Assembly (NCBI GenBank): GCA_015680685.1
Contig: MNCI01022611.1
Span: 475,115-539,114 of the forward strand
Source: Gnetum montanum
Lineage: Eukaryota > Streptophyta > Gnetopsida > Gnetales > Gnetaceae
DNA: 64,000 bases
Direction of reading: 5' to 3'
The notes below the pieces were generated by a model. The model was not told the DNA's origin. It did no database searches and was given only the letters and a program-made list of their open reading frames with translations. The position numbers and the translations under genes were made by a program. The first letter of the stretch is position 1. Each line of letters starts with the position of its first letter. Positions 35,880 through 45,612 of this stretch are shown here, piece by piece.

Positions 35880-37842
35880 GATCCATGCATGTTGGAAATA
35901 TTGGAACCTAGTCATATTCAAACCACTGGGTGTCTTTTGATGTGGTGGTTGGAATGTGCCCAAACTGGGGTTCACACACTATATTAAAGTTGACATAGTG
36001 GGGAAAGTTAGAAGATGAGTTCAATTGATATGGAGCTCACCCACTATGGCATCCTTGACCGTAAGATGATATGCAAGGATCGATATGTCTCCCTACATGG
36101 CTATATTCATTGGGCTACATGATTGTTGGAGTATTGATTGGTGGCCCTGATAAGGTAACACGAGGCATTGGATTCGAGGAGAAGGATGCACCATAGTGTT
36201 GAACTTGTGTTAACTGGACGGATGCAGTGGTCTTGGAATTTTTTGGTCCCTTCCTATGGTTATGTCTAAAGAAAGGATGCTTTCGGTGTTGTGGAGGACC
36301 TCCACTGCTGTTGAAAGTAGCAACACAAGTGACGTTCGTGGGTTAGTACTATGGTCCAAAACCTTATGAAACAATTGGTGGTGATGTAGAAGGAGGTGAA
36401 TGATGAGAATATTAAGGGTAAGGAGAAGTATAAGGAACATGAGGTGGTGATCTTGTTGGAAAGGACACAAGCTAATAGTACTTAGGAGAATAATAACAAT
36501 GTGATGAGATAGAAGATGTTAACCTAGTTAGGGAAATAGGATGCTAAACCTAATAATCACTTGGGTTTGGATGATGTGAAGGGTGTGACCAATTTGAGGG
36601 TGGCCTCCCCCATGACTAGGATCCTTGCCACTATGATTGAACATAGTATTTTTGTATGAACTCTGGATGTAACATTCTTCTCCACTACTCATGTAAATGT
36701 GACAAGATTGGACATTGACCTTTAGGGTGATCATACAGGAAAATGTTACACTGATACACATGATTAGTAGTTAATTTATTATTCTCTTCAAACCTTCTTT
36801 CCGATTGTCTAAGGGTGTACTATCCTACTTCTTGGTTTGGCATGGTTCTACCTCTAATAGTGTTGGCATATTCTCCACATTTTTCATGTATCCATTTCAT
36901 CATCTTATTGATCTTTGCCTCAATTTCATCTAGTTATTGTTGTACTTGCAAAGATTGTTCCACCTCCTTTAGATGAGTTGATTTCTCCTCTTCATGATTA
37001 TGGACCACTGTTAAATTAAGATTTTGGTCCCATTGAGATTTTTCAACATTCTCCCATTTAGCCATTTCTCCTTATTCCTTTGCTACCTACTTGATAAGCT
37101 CTTGAAATTTATGGATTCATAACTTGTATAGTTGACCTAGGGCATACATCCCTAGGGCCTTCCTTGTCTCATTACAGAGCCCATCTATGATGTGGTACAT
37201 TAGCCTTTCCTTAGAGAACCCATGGCCTAGGTAGTTGTTTAATAATGCATAATATCTTTCCAAGGCCATGTCCAAGGGTTCATGATGCACTTGTTTCCAC
37301 TCTTGGATTTGTCTCCTCAAGGCTAACACTCTTGCATAGGTTTGATATCTTTCAGTGGAGAGTTCTACCATTGTCGACCAACATTGAATTTATTTTGGTC
37401 ATAAGGACTTGTACCATACATTTTCTTGGCCAACGAGTATCGTAGAAAATAACTTAAGTTTTTGCCACCCATTATCAATATTTTTCCATACATAGGCATC
37501 ATGGAAGGCTTGTAAATGATGTTACGGGTCTAAATCATAGCCTCCTAAAAATTTGGGAAAGTTGTTTAAATCAAGCTTGGGTAGATGGCTTTTCTTACAA
37601 TGCCTATAGGATATTCGAACAACCTCTTGTATATGTGTTAGGCTCTTAGTAGCCAATAGGGGTTCTTTGTCACTAGGTAGATTATGAATTTGTGAGTTGG
37701 GATGATTTTTTCATTGATGTATATAGGAGACCCCTGCATTAGATTGAGTACTCCAAACTTTGTCTTCATTATCTAATTCATTGGTTCTCTAATGAATGGC
37801 CTTACTAGTTGTTATGTTGTCATAGTCTTGTGAGAGAGACAT
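35880..37842 (-). pseudogene. Gag of element D
   Basis: It starts at an ATG (37842) with MSLSQDYDN and ends near 35.9 kb. The best-kept core (37371-37117) reads YQTYARVLALRRQIQEWKQ and ALERYYALL, followed by YHIIDGLCNETRKALGMYA. Near 36690 lies CNIFLYDHPKGQCPILSH, the family's C-x6-H-x4-C-x4-H knuckle. A Pro/Tyr/His-rich tail follows (36470-36210). Stops and frameshifts break it. Confidence 0.7.
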
Positions 37843-37956
37843 TGTTGTGAATAGTGTGTGACTTATTGAAATTAATTTCTTTTCTAAAATATATATTATG
37901 AATACTTTGTTACAGTGATATTGTATGATATAACTAATCTAAATAACTAGCACCAT

Positions 37957-37974
37957 CCCCAGCAACGATGCTAA
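37957..37974 (-). other. Primer binding site of element D
   Basis: Reads TTAGCATCGTTGCTGGGG on the minus strand directly after the LTR, a diverged tRNA-Asp-type site. Confidence 0.6.
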
Positions 37975-38776
37975 TGATGAGTGGCGAGATACCCCTACCC
38001 TCAACCATACAAATATGAGTGTTCACATACAATCTGATCAAACTCCGCAGATGGACTAGTTGTGGTGTCTAGATAGTTACTCGTTGATCACAGTTCATTG
38101 TTTTTCCACCTGCACTAGTATTTAATTTGTCACATATGGTTCTAAACTAGTGCTACTCCTAGAGGCAATGGAAAATATCTTTAATTAAGCTATGAGGGAA
38201 TGGGAGAAGAGAATCTAAGCTAGCCTAAGTTTGATGAGCATATATCCTTAATCATCCATACACATATTTGACCTCGTGTGCTACTACTGGGATTACCAAG
38301 CGCATGTCCTAGGTACGCCACTAGGATACCAAGTAGTCACACTTAAATGCTCATGATTAAGTCGTACTCATTCCACATTTAATAATACAAATAGGAAATG
38401 AGGGTAGAGAAATATTAATTAACAAGTCAATAAATAAAAATTAAAACTAAGTGAATGCTACAATGATGAAGTAATCTTGATCTTTATTGCTGATCATGTG
38501 CATGTCCAAGTACATCACACTTGAATAAAGGTTCTATACAATTACAATCATCACACTGTGGGCATGCACTGGGGAGAAAGAGTTGAGAGGAAAAATGACA
38601 AAAAGACTCTACTGTAACACTAACTTTTCCTATGACTCTCCCATGTGCCCAATTGTGTATTTATAGGCTCACATAGGAGTCATGATATCGTGTATCTGAT
38701 ATTGTATCCAAGCTACGATATCAGGTACCCGATATCGGGGGTCCGATATCAGCACCTAGCAAACCATGATTTATTA
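37975..38776 (-). repeat. 5' LTR of element D
   Basis: This 802 bp LTR starts TGATGAGTGGCG and ends GATTTATTA (a C-to-T decayed TTCATCA). TATA is at 38657-38666 (minus strand). Four GATATC words and one GATATT lie at 38680-38755, in contexts such as CCCGATATCGGG. Confidence 0.8.
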
Positions 38777-38889
38777 GATGGCATTTTACTATTATAGTTT
38801 CATACATATAATAAGATAATAGGATGAGAAAAAAAATCAAAAGTATGAATTTCTAAACATAACATATGCAACAACAATATTAAGTTTAG

Positions 38890-40250
38890 TTACCTTTTGC
38901 TTTCTAGAAATTCTTCATCTCATGGATTATTTGTTCTTTGTTGTGTTTAGCAAAAATAAACAATCTCCTGGCTACTTTTGGTGTTCCCATATCATTCAAA
39001 TCTATTACACACATTTGCGCTAAGGACATTAAAAGAGAAGCTTCCAAAAATAATAAAGATTTAAAGAAATATAGAAAATGTACAACATCATACCATTACT
39101 AGGGTCTTCTATGATGTTTCTTCTATCAGGGTGAATGTTTTCGAACACCAATGCATTCCTTAGCACAAATAATCTATATTTAGTGTTACAATTTCATCAC
39201 CCATTTTCTAATTCTAAATAATAAGCTTGTTCATGCAACTATTTTCATTAGCCATAAAATTCTTTACTTTTTTCTTCAGTGCATTATTATTTTCCAGCAA
39301 GTGAGACTTGTTAGATTGTAGCTTCTCCATAATGTTTCAAAGTGTTGCATTTCTTTTGAAATATTGACATGATGTCTTGATTATATTATCTAACTTGTCT
39401 TCAATTACTTTTAGAGAACAATTGTCATGATGGCACACATCTTGTGTAGAAGGTTTATCATCTTCTTTTACATCAAATAAGCTTTCAATTCTCTCAAACA
39501 ATAATGCATTTCTGAAAATGCTTTCAGGATTCAACTTCACTATATCCTGAAGTTACGTAGGAATAAATTGTATGTTATGTTTCTATAATAATTTACTCAC
39601 AATAATTGGAAATTCAAGAGACTCTCTAACATCATGAAGCTTCCACACCCTTCCATACCTCCTCATCTTAGATAGTATGATCATTGGAACATCGAAATGA
39701 AGATCTTCATTATTATCCAATGTCCACATGAGGAAAATTGCATTATTAGAAATCTTAGCTTTGATTGATTTTACTATAAATAAAGCCCATTGCATAAATT
39801 TGGAGAGCAATAGAAACCCTAAATAGTAATTTGGGTTATTATCTTTCTTATCAAATATTTCGGCATAGTGAATGAAGTGATTTTCACTTTTCTTCCACCT
39901 TTGTTCCTTGATAGTTGGCTCATTGTTGCATTAAACTTGTATAATATTTACAATATCATTTGTGTTAAAGATGAAATTCTAACTTGGTATAGTGGCTAGT
40001 AAAGTATTTATCCCATCTGAGACATCATTATTCAACCATTCATAAAAATTGTAAACAACATTTTTATCATAATAGCCTTTCATTGTCATCCAATTATAAA
40101 TTTCAATTCGCTTTAGTTTCTCAAAAAGGATAGATAGTTTTGGAAACTCCAAAATACTTTCAACATTACATTCATAAAGTAAGGCAATAGCTGTAATGTC
40201 AGAAATTAAATAACATTTAGAATAACATAACACAAACAAAATTTATGAAC
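38890..40250 (-). pseudogene. Plant transposon-type protein remnant
   Basis: Three same-strand frames follow each other: 40239-39979 (ECNVESILEFPKLSILFEKL, NFYEWLNN), 39810-39583 (LSKFMQWALFIVKSIKA, FDVPMIILSKMRRYGR) and 39540-39337. The middle one resembles the 'putative plant transposon protein' type found next to Ulp1 domains. It is not Gag or RT. If element D is removed, this gene lies upstream of the Ulp1 remnant at 32 kb on the same strand. That is inference from position. Confidence 0.45.
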
Positions 40251-40514
40251 AAGTGTATTAATGTATTTTTGAAATACCGATAATTCAAAAAGTATAACTA
40301 CTCACATGGAAGATCCTTTTGGTTGTTCCCATTAGCTTTTACCATACTCATGATTATATATAACTTTGACAATAGTAACTGCTATGAAGATAGATTTTCA
40401 GAAACAATTATCCAATTGTATTTATGTTATATTAAAATCCATATTTTTAGCACACATTAGAAATAGTGCTACCAAACTGTAATTAGCAATTTACTCATAG
40501 ATGTACTACTAGTA

Positions 40515-40855
40515 GATTGTGAGGCATAGTTCTCTCATAATTGAGAACAAAAGAAAAATAGTACCATAAAACTGTGCATCGTAGTGTGGTCATAGTTTTT
40601 CAAATTAAATAGATTTCAATAACTAGTATGAGGCATAGGTCTCTCATAATTGGAAACCAAAAAATAAAAAATAGTGCCATGAAAATATGCATCATAGTGT
40701 GGTTGTAGCTTTTCAATATGAATAGATGTCAATAAAAAGTGTGAGGCATAGTTCTCTCATAATCGGAAATTGAGAAATTAAAAAAACAATGCCATGTAAC
40801 TGTGGGTTGTAGTGTGGTCGTAGTATTTCATTACAAAAGTAGTGTGAGATGCATA
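40515..40855. repeat. Tandem repeat of about 110-113 bp
   Basis: Three units begin with TGAGGCATAG at 40520, 40629 and 40742. Each carries TTCTCTCATAAT, AATAGTGCCATG and ATCGTAGTGTGGTCGTAG-like words. The period and the AATAGTGC...ATCGTAG core resemble the array at 28205-28715, in the same orientation. Confidence 0.75.
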
Positions 40856-41400
40856 AATTTACACTATAAAAATCTAGTTTCTATTGATATCTATGACATC
40901 ATGTAAGTTGCAGTGAATCACATGTTTCAAATTTGAAGTGTGATTCGCATAGACTTGTACTACAAAAAAATTCAAATGTGGGACACATTATGTCACATAG
41001 TTAAAAGAATTTTTTTTAAAAATGTGTGAGTCACATATCCTTGCATTGCAATATATATATGAGTTACATAGACTCGCACTAAAATTGAACCTATGAAAAA
41101 TCCTAAACCCTAAATCCAAAGAAGCAAATGAATCTTGACAATTTGCTAGGTAGTTTTCAAAAGAAATAATTTAAATTACTATTTTGAAAATAAATAAAAA
41201 AAAAAAACACTTACTTGGACTGGATTATTACCATCGAAGAAGAAGGATGGAGTGGAGTAGAGATGGACAAAGCTGAGCATAACAATAGAGCAACCAGAGT
41301 AGAGCAAAGTGGTAGGACACAACTAAACAACAAAAAAATGGGAGCAAATTGGAAAAATAGGATGAAATGGAGCTGCAAAGGGTAATGAAAGTGTTGATGC
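40856..41400. other. AT-rich spacer
   Basis: No gene. Words GAATCACATG and GATTCGCATAG resemble those at 21100-21240. An A run is at 41198-41208. Confidence 0.4.
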
Positions 41401-42130
41401 ATAAATTTTGGTCACACAAAAACACCCACAAAAAACTCATTTTAAGAGATTATTACATAGGTCACCTCTCATGTGGATAAGAAACCCTAAAATAGTTTTA
41501 GTTGGTAAGGGCAACATGATGTTTTAATAAGTAAAATTTATCACATTCAATAATGATAATAATTTTAAATAACTTTGAACAGGAAATTTAAATGAAATAA
41601 CTATCCTAATTGATAAGGAAATTTAAATAAAATCCACCATGATCTAAGCATAGAATTGGGGTTGCAAGAACATGAGTGAAACTATAGAATGCCTATATGT
41701 GGGAAGATAGATCAAAGTAGAAACATTGTAGAATCATGGCCAGTATAATCTTAGCCTACAAGAGAGTAAATTTCTATCCCAAGTAGACCCTGGGTCCCAT
41801 GCTGAAAGGAACAAATGCCATTGAATACTTTGTTGCCTTAGAAACCCCATCACTAAATCTCATTAGGTTGAATTGCTTGGAGGTTCTTGCTAGTATGCTT
41901 AGATCTCCCAGGCTTGTGCCATAGCTGCAATAGAAAATACCAAGGCTCACCACCAAAAACACAACATTGTCACTATGTGCATGGTTAAGCTAGGGTAGCT
42001 TCATAATCCCAATTGTAGAGTTCATCTGCATTGCCCATGACTTTTATGCTTTGGCCCATTAGAGCCCTAGAATTCAGGGTCATTGTTTACAAAATAAAAT
42101 TTTAGGTAAGTTTCATGCAAAAAGAATTTA
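41400..42130. repeat. Duplicated segment, copy 1
   Basis: It matches 62400-62640 plus 63400-63895 in order and orientation, for example ACTCATTTTAAGAGATTATTA versus CTCATTTTAAGAGACTATTA, and the shared end TTTAGGTAAGTTTCATG. Copy 2 has about 760 bp extra in the middle. Confidence 0.75.
41640..42000 (-). pseudogene. Cytochrome P450 C-terminal fragment, copy 1
   Basis: Minus-strand reading gives EFN-like KQFNLMRFSDG, KATKYSMAFVPFSMGPRVYLG and, after a stop, AKIILAMIL-CFYFDLS. This is the heme-binding end of a plant P450 (FxxGxRxCxG, then the L-helix and SPSY region), closest in style to the CYP72 clan. The heme-ligating Cys is Tyr (41778-41809), so it could not bind heme properly. Only the last exon is present. 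It is duplicated at 63.4 kb. Confidence 0.75.
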
Positions 42131-42301
42131 GCAAACTATGGTAATCCAAGACATTTAAAAATATAAAAATTATTATTCAAATTAAATGTCAACCAAAGAA
42201 TATATACCATCAAACAGTATGACATTAACATGCAGTTAAATACATATAGATTTAGAAGTGATTCAAAAAAAAGCTTAGCAATTAGCTTTGATATACTACC
42301 C

Positions 42302-43300
42302 TGAAACACCACCAAATTCGGACTATGACATCCCAACCATAGATTTTTCTAAGTGTTGGGACTACACTCTTCACTACCATAGAGCATAGTCAACCTCCAA
42401 TGGAGAGCATAGTTAGCATAGGGGGCTAATGCTTGCAAATGTTTCTAAGTGTTGAGACTACACTTGACCCCAGTCAAGAGTGTAGTTAGCCTTTCATGGA
42501 GAGTGTAGTCAACACAAAGGCTAGTTTTGTAGTTTTTTCTAAGTGTCAACATAATGCTAGTTGTATCAAATTTTTCTAAGTGTTGGGACAATGCTCTCCA
42601 CTACCTTAGAACATAGTCAACCTCTCATGGAGAGCATAGTCAGCATGAAGGCCTAGTTTGCATAGATTTATCTAAGTGTTAAGACTACATTCAACCCCAA
42701 TTTGGAGTGTAGTTAGCCTCCAATGGAGAGTGTAGTTAGCACATAGCCATTTTTTAATAATTTTTTCTAAGTATGGGACTACGCTTTCTTCTAGTCTAGA
42801 GCATAGTTAAGCGTAGTTAGCCAAAACAGTCTCCAACGACCTCGACAACACAACATCGACACTCAACTTAGCTCCAAATCATCTTTGGTAAGCATAGTTA
42901 GAAAAATGCATATTTTTTATATCCCCTTTTTGTACTCAAAATTGTAACTATGCTTGACCCCATGCAAGATAGTGGAGAGCATAGTCCCAAAGCATAGTCT
43001 CCAAGTTGCATTTTTTAGGTACCTTGTGGTCCTCTTGGCACGTGCACATGTAGTTGGCAACGTAGTCACAATCTCACAATTCTACAAAGTTCAATAGAGC
43101 ATAGCAAAGCACAATACCATTAGCACCATCAATACATCACATGAATAGTGACTACACTCAGCATAGTCCCAACCATCCCCTCTACCACGTGGCAATCACC
43201 CTGCATTTCATGCTAAACCTAATCCTATAATTACCCTTGCCCTTAACATTTTTAGGGATTGGAAAAATTGAAGCATTGGAAAGTTGGCAAATTTTTTTGA
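42302..43300 (+). repeat. Diverged Tat-type LTR with tandem hairpins
   Basis: It starts TGAAACACCACCAAATTCG, like the LTR start of element T (TGAAACACCACAAAATTTCG). It later has CTAAGTGTTG (T has CTAAGTGTAG) and, near 43185-43230, CCACGTGG then a TATAATTACCC where T has its G-box and TATA. At 42335-42840, five or six units of about 95 bp each start TCTAAGTGT and hold an inverted pair such as GACTACACT...GAGTGTAGT. The right boundary is unclear, so it may be a broken solo LTR. Confidence 0.5.
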
Positions 43301-43758
43301 CGTCAGCAAATCTAAGGAGTGCTTAGGAGAAAATCAAAGGCATATTGATGAACCAAAGAGAGGCAAAGTTGTAGATCATTGCACACTTCTGCAACCTAAT
43401 TAAAGACCACAACTGATGGTACACCACGGCCACCAACTTGGCAAGCATAGACACCTCAGTGGAATGCTAGTCTTCCATTGTGCCTAGTATACACCATGTA
43501 CCTTCTAACCCCTTTGGTGTTAACTATGATCAACCCTATTTGGGGTGGTGTTCTCTCTCTCTCTCTCTTGTATTTTTAGCAGTTTATTTGCATTTTCCAT
43601 TGTTTCATCACATATCCATGCCTACACTATGCTTTGGTAGTAGTCTCTGCATGATTGACACCCTCATTTTTAGCAAAAAACTTAACTACACTCGACTCCA
43701 TTAACACCGTTTGACCACTTAGCATCATTTTGTATCAACATTGCAACTAACCATGCTA
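43300..43758. other. Spacer with a (CT)n run
   Basis: A CT dinucleotide run is at 43550-43569. No coding region supported. Confidence 0.4.
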
Positions 43759-43763
43759 CACCC
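43759..43763. repeat. Target site duplication of element T, left copy
   Basis: CACCC directly before the 5' LTR is repeated exactly at 61618-61622 after the 3' LTR. Confidence 0.85.
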
Positions 43764-44937
43764 TGAAACACCACAAAATTTCGAGCTTGGTACTTCCCCA
43801 GTAAGAAGCAGGTCCCTGGGATCCACAAATGACCACAGCTACATTTTGAGTCACACATTGCAACTTCTAGAATCAAAAGACTTACTTTTTGCTAAGTGTA
43901 GTACTAGCGTATACACCTAGTGTATACGCCTGACATCCCCAGCGTATACGCCCAACAGACATCTGACTTACGTGTCCAATGTACACGCCTCATCTGTACG
44001 CTCGGCACCATAGATGCACACACCCGATGATGAAGTCTCAATGACAGAATGGAGACAGCATTGAAGAGCAAGAATTGAAGTAAGTCGGCAGCCATCAGCA
44101 TATACGCCCGGCGTATACGCCCGACGTATACGCACAGCCATTGTCGACGTGTACGCCCAGCGTCCATGGCATCTCCACCCAAGTTCACACGCCCAGCACA
44201 TCCAGCGTATACGCCCAGTGTGTACGCTGGCCTGATGTAGCATATACGCCCCACGTATACGCCCAGCAGATGTAATATGTTGTATATTTGTAAATTGTGT
44301 GCACCCGGTCAACGCGCCACGTGTCTCCTAACCCGAGTCTAGCGTAACAATTGGTATAAAGACCCTACTTTTCCACTTCACCCGTATGGTCGGCAAAAAT
44401 CCCAGAGCATACCCAGGAGCAATTACGTTGCGCACCAAAGCTCAAAACCCTCTTACGCTGGAAAACCTGTACGCCGTGCACAGTCTCTATGCCACGCCCA
44501 CAGCGTAATCCAGCCCAGCCGCCCTCCCATCCACCGGGGCTTTTCATCCGCCTTGTGCTTCGCCATAACTGCGTTAGACCAGTGCATTGTATTTTCATTC
44601 TGTAATATCATTGTTTCATTTTCTGAATAAGATTGTTTACAGTTTTATGTCAATTTGGCCCACGCATTCTGTTTACGCTTACGCTCCGTTTGCATCTGTT
44701 TTATGTTGTTTACGCTTCGTGTACACCCGTTAGGCCGTTTACACATAACCCAGCGTATATCACTTCGGTGTACGTTCGGGGAAATCCTTGTCTGATCTGC
44801 GTGTGGACCACCCAAGGTGCTCTGCCTTCGTGCATTCCAGCTCACCCTCAGGCGAAGGTAGGATCTTATGTTCTCGTCCTACGATCCCACGGTCTCTGTT
44901 TCCTTCCAGTCGGAGACCGATGATTTCAGGCGGTACA
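43764..44937 (+). repeat. 5' LTR of element T
   Basis: It starts TGAAACACC and ends GGCGGTACA. The word CGTATACGC occurs exactly five times between 43940 and 44270, with many one-base variants. TATAAAG is at 44355-44361, so transcription likely starts near 44390. A G-box CACGTG is at 44318-44323, about 32 bp upstream of TATA. Confidence 0.9.
44318..44361 (+). promoter_or_regulatory. Core promoter of element T (G-box and TATA)
   Basis: CCACGTGTC (G-box, the site of bZIP/bHLH factors) is followed by GGTATAAAG. The 3' LTR has TATA at 61025-61031 but CATGTG at the G-box position (60988-60993), a C-to-T change. Confidence 0.65.
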
Positions 44938-44941
44938 GAAA

Positions 44942-44959
44942 TTGGCGCTAGAAGGAGGG
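44942..44959 (+). other. Primer binding site of element T
   Basis: TTGGCGCTAGAAGGAGGG starts four bases after the LTR. The TGGCGC start fits a tRNA CCA end. I could not assign the tRNA with certainty. It differs from the tRNA-Asp-type site of the Athila copies. Confidence 0.6.
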
Positions 44960-45612
44960 CCTCCTAAAAAACTTGCTCGCAAACTTCTCAGCATCTACGC
45001 TATTGAGCGTATACACCGCCAACCATGCTGATTTCTATTGAAACCCCAGCCTCATTTGGAAACCTTGCCTGTACGCTTACTAGTGTCTACGCTCTTCAAC
45101 ATTTTTGCTGCCCTGTGTCAAACTCTACAAGTCTTTCAGCGTATACGCTGCCAACTTCACATGGACTGTCCACAGAAACCCCAGCATCTACGCAACCTTG
45201 CCTGAACGCATCCTGCGAACTGTCCAGCATCTACGCTGTTCAGTATTTACGTTGTCCCTTGTCGTATGCTGAGCATTATTTACGTTGTATTCTGTTTACG
45301 CTTTGCCTAGTCTTACGCTGAGCCTTGTTTACGCTGTGTTCTGTTTTACGCCGTACTTTGTTTACACCCTACTCTGTTTTACGCTCTATCCTGTTCACGC
45401 TGTACTCAGTTTATGTTGTACTTCGTCTTACGCCGAAGCTGTATACGCTGCCTAGCGTATACGCTCCACTCCATACGTTGTATACGCTGTCTACACTGAC
45501 GCTTTACGCTGAATGTTGAAGCGTATACGCTGCACTTTGTCCCTTATTCTACGCTGTACCAAGTATACTAATTTCGCTCCTCTACCTCGTGTCATACCCT
45601 TAATGATTCATC
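44960..45612 (+). promoter_or_regulatory. Leader with CGTATACGC and TTTACGCTG repeats
   Basis: It is non-coding. Three exact CGTATACGC words (about 45139, 45453, 45521) and many TTTACGCT/GTTTACG words lie between 45000 and 45560. The same vocabulary fills the LTRs and the region at 54000-54980. Confidence 0.6.

Larger units (their letters stand above)
32923..38776 (-). mobile_element. Element D: gag-only Athila-like retrotransposon
   Basis: This 5.9 kb copy on the minus strand has two complete LTRs (32923-33785 and 37975-38776). Flanks AATGG and GATGG differ by one base and are probably a decayed duplication. The internal region has gag, the non-coding spacer and a short start of the extra ORF, but no protease, RT, RNase H or integrase. 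It is the second pol-less copy of the family here. Confidence 0.8.

Noticed and set aside
43904-44312. Minus-strand open frames in the LTR with repeated RIRRAYT-like peptides
   Set aside because: They are translations of the repeated CGTATACGC words; the same appears in the 3' LTR and in the leader. Not genes.
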